A stretch of 29,561 nt of DNA from Candidatus Bathyarchaeota archaeon. GTDB lineage: Archaea > Thermoproteota > Bathyarchaeia > Bathyarchaeales > DTEX01. The stretch is from the NCBI GenBank assembly GCA_021162225.1, contig JAGGZB010000162.1:1-29561 (forward strand), written 5' to 3'. Made by a program: the position numbers and the translations under genes. Below the pieces are notes generated by a model. The model was given only the letters and a program-made list of their open reading frames with translations. It searched no databases and was not told where the DNA came from. Below, piece by piece: positions 14,953 through 22,768 of this stretch (within the stretch, counting starts at the first letter, position 1; the number at the start of each line of letters is the position of its first letter).

Positions 14953-16026
14953 CTATAACGCTACTCTTTTAACTTTACCATCTGGATATAGTATTTTCAC
15001 TCCGACATCGATGTGTCTGAGCATAGTGATGCCTTCTGGGTAAATATCATATTTGGGAATGTTCTCAAATTCTTCGAAGCCAAGACCTATTCTCACATAC
15101 AGATAAGACATGTTACTCCACCATTCAAGCCCCATATGCTTCGTCGCCACATAGCTCCAAAGCGCGAGAGTTGTATGAGCCTTAACGTTTATCTCGGTAA
15201 CGTAAGGTTTACCATCCCTGCCTTCTCTTAGGTCTAGGCAGTAGAATCCATGAGGTTCGGGATCCACGGCTTTAACTGCCTTCACCGATATCTCATTCAG
15301 TCTTTCATCATGAATTATCTTCGCAACCGTTGGCGTTCCGGTTATGCGCGATGGTGAAAGATGCGGGAAGAGATATTCGAGTCTCATTCTGGCATAGCTT
15401 GTTACCAACTCACCCTTGTACCATAGGCTGTCCCATGCATAATCCTTTCCAGGCAGGTACTCTTGCAGGATGAAGTCTTCCTCCTTAGCCTTTCCCATCA
15501 TGGTCCAGAGTTTTATCCATGTCTTGATCTCTTCTGGGCTATTACATGGCAGACTTAGCCTTCCGCCTGCTCCTTTTCTAGCTCTAACCCAGAGAGGACT
15601 TCCGAGATCATCGAAAGCTTCCTCAAGAGAGACTTTTGTATAGAGTCTAGTCTTGGGAGTGAGTCCTAATGGATGAAGCCTAACCGCGGTTTCATATTTA
15701 TCTCTGCATATATTGAAGATGTTTGATGAAGGCAGATACGTCTTAGTCTCTAATTCTTCTTTCCTATTTGCTATTACTTCAGCCTCGACTTCTGGCTGTG
15801 GATGGAGGAACTCTATCTGATCATCTTTAATTATCTTTTTTATGAGAGGAATGAACTCGGCTGAGTCATGTCTAGGGCTGATGTACTCTTTATCAAGCTC
15901 GTTAAACTTAATATGATAGGGAAAATGGTCGGTTCCCACTATGTAAAAGTCATCCATAGATCTTATTGCTCTAACAAAGTTTACTCCGCCTATTCCCCCA
16001 GCTCCAGTAACCAGTATTCGCCTCAA
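14953..16026 (-). CDS. ATP-grasp domain carboxylate-amine ligase-like protein
   Basis: A 357-residue protein with an N-terminal pre-ATP-grasp Rossmann-like domain (RRILVTGAGGIGGVNFVRAI). A linker RDKYETAVRLHPLGLTPKTRLY follows, then an ATP-grasp fold with LWVRARKGAGGRLS as the glycine-rich loop. FILQEYLPGKDYAWDSLWYKGE is the adenine-contacting hinge, and YVTEINVKAHTT holds the metal-binding Glu and Asn. It resembles carbamoyl-phosphate-synthase-like orphan ligases of archaea. It starts at TTG 16026 with a GAGGTTTGG purine tract upstream and is divergent from the HAD gene. The substrate is unknown. Ligation of an amine or amino acid to a carboxylate is the family reaction. Confidence 0.8.
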   Translation of the reverse strand: MRRILVTGAGGIGGVNFVRAIRSMDDFYIVGTDHFPYHIKFNELDKEYISPRHDSAEFIPLIKKIIKDDQIEFLHPQPEVEAEVIANRKEELETKTYLPSSNIFNICRDKYETAVRLHPLGLTPKTRLYTKVSLEEAFDDLGSPLWVRARKGAGGRLSLPCNSPEEIKTWIKLWTMMGKAKEEDFILQEYLPGKDYAWDSLWYKGELVTSYARMRLEYLFPHLSPSRITGTPTVAKIIHDERLNEISVKAVKAVDPEPHGFYCLDLREGRDGKPYVTEINVKAHTTLALWSYVATKHMGLEWWSNMSYLYVRIGLGFEEFENIPKYDIYPEGITMLRHIDVGVKILYPDGKVKRVAL

Positions 16027-16117
16027 TTTCCAAACCTCGAATAGTGAATGACTCCAAATCTTCGTATCTTTTCATCCTTAAAAAATCTTCCAATCTGATG
16101 AATCAGCCAACAATAGA

Positions 16118-16127
16118 GATTTATATC
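16118..16127 (+). promoter_or_regulatory. TATA box of the HAD phosphatase gene
   Basis: GATTTATATC is centred about 44 bp before ATG 16167. This places transcription start near 16150 and keeps the AGGTGAT ribosome binding site (16157-16163) in a short leader. It supports ATG 16167 over upstream starts. Confidence 0.5.
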
Positions 16128-16166
16128 TTCAGAGCAACCTCTATGGAAAGGAACACAGGTGATTAC

Positions 16167-16754
16167 ATGACGAAGATTAGAGGGATAATCTTTGACTTAG
16201 ATGGAACTTTAGTTCACCTCCCTATAGATTGGAGGAGAGTATTAAATACTATCGAAGAGATGCTTGGAACGAAGATAAAGTCACTTATAGGGCTATACGC
16301 GGAGATATGGGGAACAAAGACCTACGAGGCTGTCTCTCGCAAAGTTGAAGAGTTCGAAATAGACTCTCTTGATAAGATGGAAATTCTGGACGATTCACCT
16401 AGACTCTTGAAAAGCCTATCGACGAAATACTTTATAGGACTGGTTACGTTTCAGAGCAGGAAAGTTGCAAGGAAAATTATTGAAAGGATCGGCATAGATG
16501 AGATAATGATGGCTACGAGAGACGACTCTCCAACGCGTGCGGATCAGATAAGCCTCGTAATCTCATCAACCACGCTAAATCCAAGAGACTTCTTGGTCGT
16601 CGGAGACAGACTTAACGATGTTTATTCTGCACTTAGGGTTGGATGCAAAGCTGTTCTTGTGGACAGAATAGGAAGAAATCTTCAAAATGAGAAGAAGTTC
16701 ATTGTGATCCGGAACTTGAAGAACCTGCCGAAAATAATTAAGGAAATCGAATAA
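16167..16754 (+). CDS. HAD-superfamily hydrolase (phosphoglycolate-phosphatase-like)
   Basis: A 195-residue haloacid-dehalogenase-type phosphatase. Motif I is FDLDGTLVHLP, with the nucleophile D10 and acid D12. Motif II is the threonine in LVTFQSRK. Motif IV is VVGDRLNDVYSALRVG, with Asp residues for Mg2+. In the motif III region (DDSPTRADQIS) I do not see the usual lysine in its common context; an arginine may substitute. A cap of about 60 residues after motif I fits the small helical C1 class. The frame is open further upstream, but the TATA box and AGGTGAT point to ATG 16167. It is divergent from the ATP-grasp gene. Substrate unknown. Confidence 0.85.
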   Translation: MTKIRGIIFDLDGTLVHLPIDWRRVLNTIEEMLGTKIKSLIGLYAEIWGTKTYEAVSRKVEEFEIDSLDKMEILDDSPRLLKSLSTKYFIGLVTFQSRKVARKIIERIGIDEIMMATRDDSPTRADQISLVISSTTLNPRDFLVVGDRLNDVYSALRVGCKAVLVDRIGRNLQNEKKFIVIRNLKNLPKIIKEIE

Positions 16755-16756
16755 AT

Positions 16757-16773
16757 CAATAGTAACACTATTG
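16757..16773 (+). terminator. Small hairpin after the HAD gene
   Basis: CAATAG-TAACA-CTATTG is a perfect 6-bp inverted repeat directly after the HAD stop, followed by CTTTTAC. It may aid 3' end formation. Archaeal termination depends mainly on T-runs, so this is tentative. Confidence 0.3.
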
Positions 16774-16790
16774 CTTTTACTAAAAGGTTT

Positions 16791-16810
16791 AGAACAAAGA
16801 TTTTTGTTCT
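16791..16810. promoter_or_regulatory. Perfect 8-bp inverted repeat just upstream of a TATA box
   Basis: AGAACAAA (16791-16798) and TTTGTTCT (16803-16810) are exact reverse complements separated by GATT. They end seven bases before the TATA box of the coiled-coil gene. The place suits an operator or a terminator of the HAD gene. The sequence shows only the symmetry. Confidence 0.4.
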
Positions 16811-16816
16811 CGCAAA

Positions 16817-16826
16817 CTTTTTATAT
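16817..16826 (+). promoter_or_regulatory. TATA box of the coiled-coil protein gene
   Basis: CTTTTTATAT is centred about 26 bp before the start codon at 16848, with an A-rich BRE-like stretch (GCAAA) ahead. The mRNA is probably leaderless. Confidence 0.5.
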
Positions 16827-16847
16827 TCTCATAGTCAAAGAGAAGAT

Positions 16848-17138
16848 TTGGTGCGTAATTTGAGCGTAGATATAGCTCTGGAGGAAATTTCTCGCATAGA
16901 ATCTCTGATTAAACCTTATGAATACCAAGCCTACGAGGCTAGGGAAACCCTGAGATTCTTATCAGATCTCCGAGAATCTCTAAATAGAATGGACAAGGAG
17001 AAGCTTGCGGATGCCTTAAAGAATCTTAGGAATATCGAGTCTCGAGCAATGCCCTATAGAGGCTTTGATATTGTGGAGAGAGCACTACAACATGCCAAGA
17101 AGCTAGAGGAAGAACTGAAGAAGATCCTCGAAAGCTAA
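16848..17138 (+). CDS. Small helical/coiled-coil protein, unknown function
   Basis: A 96-residue, highly charged, wholly helical protein with no cysteine or membrane helix. It has heptad-like patterns through EEISRIESLIKPYEYQAYEA, DLRESLNRMDKEKLADALKN and a Lys/Glu-rich C-terminal helix. The start is TTG 16848 or the adjoining GTG 16851. The TATA box 26 bp upstream suggests transcription starts there without a leader. I know no family for it. It lies convergent to the Sec61-beta gene and downstream of a perfect palindrome. It may be a small oligomerising or nucleic-acid-associated protein, but nothing in the sequence shows that. Confidence 0.65.
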   Translation: MVRNLSVDIALEEISRIESLIKPYEYQAYEARETLRFLSDLRESLNRMDKEKLADALKNLRNIESRAMPYRGFDIVERALQHAKKLEEELKKILES

Positions 17139-17168
17139 CAAGTATATCCCAACGTTACCTTTAATGAA

Positions 17169-17203
17169 CTTTTATTTTTAATTTTCAGCGGAAGAATAAA
17201 AAA
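17169..17203. terminator. Bidirectional T-rich/A-rich terminator region
   Basis: The plus strand has a T-rich tract at 17169-17185 after the coiled-coil gene. The minus strand has T6 (complement of 17198-17203) after Sec61-beta. Short T-runs are the usual archaeal transcription stop signals, so the convergent pair is probably insulated here. Confidence 0.45.
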
Positions 17204-17213
17204 GTTGAATCCT

Positions 17214-17390
17214 CTATATCGCCCATCGAGAGATCACTATGCAGACGATTATCAAGACTACTGATAGAATTAACACTACTTCTGGACGGACTCTTATTCC
17301 GGGAGTATCCTCCTCAAAGAATCTGAGCAACCCGGCTCCCGTCGCGGGCATAGGGGCTCTTCGTTCTCTCCGCCTCTTTCGTCTACTCAT
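17214..17390 (-). CDS. Preprotein translocase subunit Sec61-beta
   Basis: A 58-residue protein that is easily overlooked because of its size. It has the exact archaeal Sec61-beta plan. A basic cytosolic N-terminus begins MSRRKRRRERR and is followed by APMPATGAGLLRFFEE, where the family's conserved PxxxAGLxRF segment is clear. DTPGIRVRP comes next, then a single C-terminal membrane helix (VVLILSVVLIIVCIVIS). It is a tail-anchored subunit of the SecYEG/Sec61 channel. It starts at ATG 17388-17390, with GGATGATGA overlapping upstream as ribosome binding signal, and stops at TAG 17214-17216. It is divergent from CTP synthase across an AT-rich shared promoter. Confidence 0.93.
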   Translation of the reverse strand: MSRRKRRRERRAPMPATGAGLLRFFEEDTPGIRVRPEVVLILSVVLIIVCIVISRWAI

Positions 17391-17490
17391 CATTCATCAT
17401 CCAAAGCAAGATTAAACATCAAAATAATAATAGATATGGTGATAAATATTTAATTTATTCCATCGCTTACGGATGTGTCAATAGGAGTTT

Positions 17491-17500
17491 TTTTATTTTT
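17491..17500 (+). promoter_or_regulatory. pyrG: TATA box of the CTP synthase gene
   Basis: TTTTATTTTT is centred about 26 bp before ATG 17521. It fits a leaderless mRNA starting there and argues against the upstream in-frame GTG at 17503. Confidence 0.45.
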
Positions 17501-17520
17501 ATGTGAGAAAATATTATGTT

Positions 17521-19167
17521 ATGCATACCAGATACATCTTCATAACGGGTGGAGTCATTTCGGGTTTAGGAAAAGGCATAGTCACATCCTCAATAGGCAA
17601 GATGCTACAGTTCCGAGGTTTTAAGGTAACAGCATGTAAGATAGATCCATACATAAATTATGATGCTGGAACGCTTAGACCTACAGAGCACGGCGAAGTT
17701 TGGGTTACTGAAGACGGAGGTGAAATCGATCAAGATCATGGACATTACGAACGATTCCTAGATATTAATATACCTAAGAGCCACAACATCACAACTGGTC
17801 AAGTATTCTATGAGGTTATTAAGCGGGAGAGGGAAGGGAAGTATCTAGGGCAAACCGTTCAGCCGATACCACATGTGACTGACGAGATTAAAAGGAGAAT
17901 AAGGAAGATCGCGAGGGAATCTAAGGCTGATTTCGTCCTAATTGAGATTGGAGGAACCGTTGGAGACTATGAGAACGTGCTTTTCCTCGAGGCAGCTCGG
18001 CAGATGAGACTTGAGAAGGAAGAAGTGCTCTATGTCCACGTAGCTTACTTGCCTATACCTAAGAGTCTAGGAGAGATGAAGACCAAGGCTGTTCAACATT
18101 CCGTCCGTGAACTTGGACGCTTCGGAATCCAGCCTGACTTCATAATTGGAAGAGCAAGTACTCCTTTAGACGACATAAGAAAGAAGAAAATCGCCTTATT
18201 CTGTAATGTGAAGGAAGAGGATGTTATATCCGATCCGGATGTTGAAAATATCTACAAGTTACCGTTAATCTTTGAGGAGGAAAAATTCGGAGACAAGATT
18301 CTTTCAAAATTCGGATTACCGCCTATAAAGCCTAGAAATGAGAAATGGAAGAGGTTCATTGAGAAAGTTGAGAGTCTGAAGGAGACCGTTAAGATTGGAA
18401 TAGTGGGGAAATACTTCGACGTAGGAAAATTCAAGCTTCCAGATTCCTATATATCCGTTATAGAAGCAGTAAAACATGCAGCTTGGAGTAACAATAGGAA
18501 ACCAATTATTGAATGGATAGACTCAAAAGATTTCGAGAAAAAGAGGGAGAGCCTTTCCATACTAGATGAGATGGATGGAATAATAGTTCCGGGCGGATTC
18601 GGCAAAACGGGCATCGAAGGCAAAATAGCGGCAATAAGATATGTTAGAGAGAAGAAGATTCCATTCCTTGGCTTATGCCTCGGCTTACAACTTGCAGTTA
18701 TAGAATTTGCAAGGAATGTCTGCGGCTTAAAGAATGCAAATTCATCGGAGTTCGACCCTGACACGCCGCATCCAGTGATTGATCTTTTACCCGAGCAGAA
18801 AGAGATACTTAAGAAATCAAGGTATGGAGCTACCATGCGTCTTGGGGGACAGCGAGTGAAAATCAAACCCGGAACCCTGGCTCATCGCCTCTACAAAAAG
18901 ACGGAAGTTATTGAGAGATTTAGGCATAGATATGAGATCAACCCTAAATATGTACATCTTCTTGAGTCGTATGGCTTCGTATTCTCCGGCATGACTCCGG
19001 ACGAGAAAATAATGCAGATAGGGGAGCTTCCGAGTCATCCATTCTTCATCGGAAGTCAGTTCCATCCAGAGTTCACATCAAGAGTTCTCAAGCCTAATCC
19101 TCTCTTCAAAGGCTTCATTAAAGCCAGCATAGAGCGAAGCAAGAAGACGAGAGGGGGCCGACGTTAA
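17521..19167 (+). CDS. pyrG: CTP synthase
   Basis: A 548-residue two-domain enzyme that converts UTP, ATP and glutamine to CTP. The N-terminal synthetase domain opens with YIFITGGVISGLGKGIVTSS, containing the P-loop, followed by CKIDPYINYDAGTL and HGEVWVTEDGGEIDQD. The C-terminal class I glutaminase domain has the nucleophile near C386 in FLGLCLGLQLAV and the His/Glu pair in SQFHPEFTS. Both domains look complete and the length is normal. ATG 17521 is chosen because homologues begin just before YIF and the TATA spacing predicts a leaderless start; GTG 17503 would add six residues. It is followed by the phosphofructokinase gene on the same strand after about 100 bp. Confidence 0.95.
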   Translation: MHTRYIFITGGVISGLGKGIVTSSIGKMLQFRGFKVTACKIDPYINYDAGTLRPTEHGEVWVTEDGGEIDQDHGHYERFLDINIPKSHNITTGQVFYEVIKREREGKYLGQTVQPIPHVTDEIKRRIRKIARESKADFVLIEIGGTVGDYENVLFLEAARQMRLEKEEVLYVHVAYLPIPKSLGEMKTKAVQHSVRELGRFGIQPDFIIGRASTPLDDIRKKKIALFCNVKEEDVISDPDVENIYKLPLIFEEEKFGDKILSKFGLPPIKPRNEKWKRFIEKVESLKETVKIGIVGKYFDVGKFKLPDSYISVIEAVKHAAWSNNRKPIIEWIDSKDFEKKRESLSILDEMDGIIVPGGFGKTGIEGKIAAIRYVREKKIPFLGLCLGLQLAVIEFARNVCGLKNANSSEFDPDTPHPVIDLLPEQKEILKKSRYGATMRLGGQRVKIKPGTLAHRLYKKTEVIERFRHRYEINPKYVHLLESYGFVFSGMTPDEKIMQIGELPSHPFFIGSQFHPEFTSRVLKPNPLFKGFIKASIERSKKTRGGRR

Positions 19168-19271
19168 AGATTCCTTAAAGAACACAAGATATCTTCGAAA
19201 CGTGATTGGAAACGAAAGCTTTTTTTGAGGAATACCCGTTAAAATAATGGGTTTGAAGGAGTGATGGATGC

Positions 19272-20303
19272 TTGAGAATCGGAGTTCTTACAGGGGGAGG
19301 AGATGCTCCTGGACTGAACGCCGCGATAAGAGCCATAGTGAGGAAAGCTGAGAAGTATGGATATGAAGTGGTTGGAATCCGCCGCGGCTGGGCTGGTCTT
19401 CTAAACTTAGACACGATGGATCTCAAATATAAGGATATAAAAGATGTGATACGGAGGGGCGGAACAATTCTGAAGACCTCACGAACAAATCCCATGAAGA
19501 TCGAAGACGGCATAAAGAAAGCTTGTGAAAACTTTAAGAAGCTTGGATTAGATGCGCTTATAGCCATTGGAGGAGATGATACGTTAAGCGTGGCGGCGGC
19601 GCTAAGTGAAGCTGGACTAAACGTAGTCGGAGTGCCGAAGACTATAGACTATGACGTTCCTGGAACAGAGTTCACAATAGGATTCGACACCGCTGTGAAT
19701 ACTGCTATGAGGCTTATAGAGAACTTGAAGGATACGGCTGAATCCCATGACAGAATATTCGTGGTTGAAATAATGGGGAGACATGCAGGATGGATCGCGC
19801 TATACTCTGGGCTCGCCGCTGGAGCAGACCTTATATTGATACCTGAAGAACCCTTCAGCATAAAGGAAGTAACGGAATTCGTGAAGAAAAAGATCGAGAA
19901 GGAAGGAAAGGGACCGATAATCATAGTCGTCGCGGAGGGAGCCCTAATAAAAGATTACAAGGGCCCCATAACGAAGGACACCACGGTTGACCAGTTCGGT
20001 CATGTTCGCTTAGGAGGAATAGGTGAATTTCTAGCTAAAGAAATAAGTAAGGCTACGGGAGCCGAGACTAGAGCCTGCGCACCAGCTCATGCGATAAGAG
20101 GTGGACCGCCAACGGCTCTTGACCGCTTCGTCTCGACGAGGCTTGGCTTGGCGGCTGTTGACCTCGTCAAGGAAGGAAAATATGGGTATATGGTTGCTTT
20201 GAAAGGCACCGAGATCGTTCACGTGCCACTCTCAGAGGTAACTGGAAAAACTAAGACTGTAAACAAAGAACTCTATGAGGAGGCAAAGGTTTTCTTCGAA
20301 TAA
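19272..20303 (+). CDS. pfkA: 6-phosphofructokinase, PPi-dependent type
   Basis: A 343-residue group A phosphofructokinase that phosphorylates fructose 6-phosphate. The phosphate-donor site reads GGDDT (residues 100-104) instead of the ATP-type GGDGS. The neighbouring site reads PKTID (122-126), with K123 instead of glycine. In this family these two changes mark pyrophosphate as donor, so I infer a PPi-PFK, which works reversibly in glycolysis and gluconeogenesis. D126 is the catalytic base and MGRHAGW (168-174) binds substrate. The start TTG 19272 has GGAGTGA upstream. Most archaea use ADP-dependent or PfkB-type enzymes, so this gene is worth noting. It is convergent with a PfkB-family kinase. 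Confidence 0.92.
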   Translation: MRIGVLTGGGDAPGLNAAIRAIVRKAEKYGYEVVGIRRGWAGLLNLDTMDLKYKDIKDVIRRGGTILKTSRTNPMKIEDGIKKACENFKKLGLDALIAIGGDDTLSVAAALSEAGLNVVGVPKTIDYDVPGTEFTIGFDTAVNTAMRLIENLKDTAESHDRIFVVEIMGRHAGWIALYSGLAAGADLILIPEEPFSIKEVTEFVKKKIEKEGKGPIIIVVAEGALIKDYKGPITKDTTVDQFGHVRLGGIGEFLAKEISKATGAETRACAPAHAIRGGPPTALDRFVSTRLGLAAVDLVKEGKYGYMVALKGTEIVHVPLSEVTGKTKTVNKELYEEAKVFFE

Positions 20304-20328
20304 TCCTTCACATTTTAGATTCTTCCAG

Positions 20329-21300
20329 TTAAAGCAGAATCTCGATGCCGTTTATCTTCAGGAATTTTTCAAGCTCATGCTTATAGGGCAATGCTGTTAT
20401 AGCTCCGCGTTTTGTGACAACAAGGGCCCCAACAGCGTTCGCCACTAAGAGACACATATGCAGATCCCACTCTTTTACCAGCCCTGTTAGGAGACCTGCA
20501 TTCCATCCGTCACCGGCGCCAGTGGTATCTACGGCCTTCACTTTGAATGCTGGAAGCTGCTCTTTCTCCCCCGTCTTCATTTGTAGAAAAGCTCCCTTCG
20601 ATCCCATCTTTACCCCGACGATCTCAACTCCGTACTTGAAGACCTTTTTAGCAACCTTCTCTGGATTCTCGGTTCCGAAAATGAAAGCTGCTTCTTCTAG
20701 AGAGAACGTTGCTATATTTGAGAGCCTCAGCGCTTTTCCATAAATCCTCCTAATCGTCTCAGCAGATCTCCAAACATCAAGTCTTAAGGTTGGATCGAAC
20801 GATATGCGGATGCCCAAAGATCGAGCTCGCTTAACAGCGTCGAGAATTGCTTTTCTAGAGGGATTCTGAGATAACGCGAATCCCGAGATATGCAGTATTT
20901 TCGCCCTGGAAATATAGTCCATGTCGATGTCCTCAACTGATAGTGAACTATCAGCCGTGCCGGCGACCCAGGGCTTCCGATAAAAGATGAATGTTCTCTC
21001 ACCTGTCTCGGGCTCATTAGCTACGAAGCTTATCGTCGTCCGCATGCCCTTCTTGATCTTCACATGGGAAACGTCAACTCCATTATCCTTTAATTCGCGT
21101 ATTAGAAAACTTCCGAATGGATCTTCGCCGACGGCGGTCACTACACCCGTCTTGAGCCCCAGCCTAGCCGCGCCGACTATCGTGTTCATCGGCGCTCCCC
21201 CAAAACATTTCTGAAAGAGCCTCACATCGGCATATGATCCGTACTCCGTACCGACAAAATCTATTAAGATCTCACCCATTCCTATGAGGTCTAGGGACAT
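20329..21300 (-). CDS. PfkB-family sugar kinase (fructokinase-like)
   Basis: A 323-residue ribokinase-like carbohydrate kinase. GGAPMNTIVGAARLG (34-48) is the N-terminal sugar-binding signature. DTTGAGDGWNAG (258-269) is the C-terminal signature with the anion hole and catalytic base D264. VGEDPFGSFL is the usual substrate-domain strand. The order of motifs resembles bacterial fructokinases and 2-keto-3-deoxygluconate kinases; the exact sugar cannot be told. ATG 21300 begins MSLDLIGMGE, typical for the family. It ends 25 bp from the convergent PPi-type phosphofructokinase and starts about 24 bp after the serS stop on the same strand, so co-transcription with serS is likely. Confidence 0.88.
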   Translation of the reverse strand: MSLDLIGMGEILIDFVGTEYGSYADVRLFQKCFGGAPMNTIVGAARLGLKTGVVTAVGEDPFGSFLIRELKDNGVDVSHVKIKKGMRTTISFVANEPETGERTFIFYRKPWVAGTADSSLSVEDIDMDYISRAKILHISGFALSQNPSRKAILDAVKRARSLGIRISFDPTLRLDVWRSAETIRRIYGKALRLSNIATFSLEEAAFIFGTENPEKVAKKVFKYGVEIVGVKMGSKGAFLQMKTGEKEQLPAFKVKAVDTTGAGDGWNAGLLTGLVKEWDLHMCLLVANAVGALVVTKRGAITALPYKHELEKFLKINGIEILL

Positions 21301-21324
21301 CTTAACATGCCTCCAAAGATAAAA

Positions 21325-22611
21325 TTACTCCTTCTTACGTAATCTGCTAATACCATTCATATAAGGCCTTAAGGCTTCGGGGATTATTACAGAGCCGTCT
21401 TTCTGCTGGTACTGCTCAAGTATCGCTATCATTGTCCGGCTGGTTGCGAGCGCCGTGCTGTTCAGTGTGTGCACGTATCCCTTAGGTGGCTTTCCGACTC
21501 CTTCTCGATACTTTATCCCCAGTCTTCTCGCTTGATAATCCGTGCAGTTAGAGTTTGACCCGGCCTCACGGAATTTTCCGTCAGCCATCCAGACCTCTGT
21601 ATCATATTTCTTAGCCGCCACCGTGCCTATATCTCCAGTACATACATTAACAACCCGGTAGTGTAAGCCAAGTTTCTGATAGAGCTCCTCGCAGTTTCGT
21701 TGCAGTTCCTCATGCATCTCCCAAGATTGCTCAGGCAGGCAGAAGACGAACTGTTCAATCTTATTAAATTGGTGCATGCGGAAGAAGCCCTTCGTATATT
21801 TTCCATGAGTTCCGATTTCCTTTCTGAAATTTGTGCTTATACCGACGAACTTCCTTGGAAGGTCACTCTTCAGAAGGGTCTCATTCATGAACATTGCGGC
21901 TATCGGATGCTCACTTGTAGCGATTAAATAATGATCTTCACCCTCAATCTTGTACATTACATCTTCGAAGTCCGAGAGGTCTGTTACGCCTTCATATGGC
22001 TTTCTACGCATCATGAAAGGCGGCTCAATGAGTGTATAACCCTTCTTCATCAGAAAATCTATTGCGAATCTTTGAATAGCAAGGTCAAGTAGCACGAGCT
22101 CATCCTTCAAGTAATAGAATCCCGTGCCAGCGACCTTGTTAGCTCGCTCCTCATCGACGAGTCCTAAATCTAGGACTATCTCAAGGTGATTCTTCGGTTT
22201 GAAGTTGAACTTCGGAGGAGAACCCCATCTTCTTATCTCCACGTTATCATTCTCGTCTTTACCATACGGGACGGATTCATGCAGAAGATTTGGGATCCGC
22301 ATAAGGAGCTCCCGGGCGCGTCGCCTAGCTTCCTCAGCCTTCAAGCTGAGATGATGAACCTTCCTCTGTACATCTTCAGCTTCCTTAAGTAGGTCTGTTA
22401 CATCTAAGCCTTGCTTCTTCCTCCTAGCTATCTGGAGGCTTAGCTCATTCCTTCTTCTCCTATAATTGTTGACCTCTGTCTGCAGAGCCCTCCAAGTGTT
22501 ATCGGCTTCTATGAATTTATCAAGCAGAACCAAATATTCGGGATTGTTCCTCCTTTTAAGGTTTTCTCTGACTAAATCCGGATTCTTTCGAATCAGATTT
22601 ACATCGATCAT
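21325..22611 (-). CDS. serS: Seryl-tRNA synthetase
   Basis: A 428-residue class II aminoacyl-tRNA synthetase of the common type, not the rare methanogen form. The N-terminal coiled-coil tRNA-binding arm spans about residues 30-100 (Arg/Lys/Glu-rich, YRRRRNELSLQIARRKKQG and following). Motif 2 is visible as GISTNFRKEIGTHGKYTKGF and motif 3 near GSNSNCTDYQARRLGI. Segments LNSTALATSRTMIAILE and VIIPEALRPYM are the standard C-terminal block. ATG 22611 starts MIDVNLIRKNPDLVRENLKR, the classic family N-terminus. A minus-strand TATA-like TTATAAAAA near 22671-22679 serves it, divergent from the eS1 gene. Confidence 0.96.
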   Translation of the reverse strand: MIDVNLIRKNPDLVRENLKRRNNPEYLVLLDKFIEADNTWRALQTEVNNYRRRRNELSLQIARRKKQGLDVTDLLKEAEDVQRKVHHLSLKAEEARRRARELLMRIPNLLHESVPYGKDENDNVEIRRWGSPPKFNFKPKNHLEIVLDLGLVDEERANKVAGTGFYYLKDELVLLDLAIQRFAIDFLMKKGYTLIEPPFMMRRKPYEGVTDLSDFEDVMYKIEGEDHYLIATSEHPIAAMFMNETLLKSDLPRKFVGISTNFRKEIGTHGKYTKGFFRMHQFNKIEQFVFCLPEQSWEMHEELQRNCEELYQKLGLHYRVVNVCTGDIGTVAAKKYDTEVWMADGKFREAGSNSNCTDYQARRLGIKYREGVGKPPKGYVHTLNSTALATSRTMIAILEQYQQKDGSVIIPEALRPYMNGISRLRKKE

Positions 22612-22717
22612 TCTTCAGATTCTCCGCGGTTCCAGAAGAGTTAATCAACGAGGCACCTAATTAATAATTTTGTTTTTATAATTTCATAGCCGCATCTCTT
22701 TTTAACCTTCACTAAAC

Positions 22718-22728
22718 CTTTTAATATT
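22718..22728 (+). promoter_or_regulatory. TATA box of the eS1 ribosomal protein gene
   Basis: CCTTTTAATAT lies so that transcription would start near 22750. This falls downstream of the GTG at 22730 and upstream of GAGGT at 22757-22761, which supports the later start at 22769. Confidence 0.45.
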
Positions 22729-22768
22729 AGTGGTCTGTCAATTATTTGAGTCACGTGAGGTAGGCGAA

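Noticed and set aside
18447..18866. Long antisense frame of 139 codons within pyrG
   Set aside because: It is a shadow of the CTP synthase gene, which has all catalytic motifs in the plus frame.
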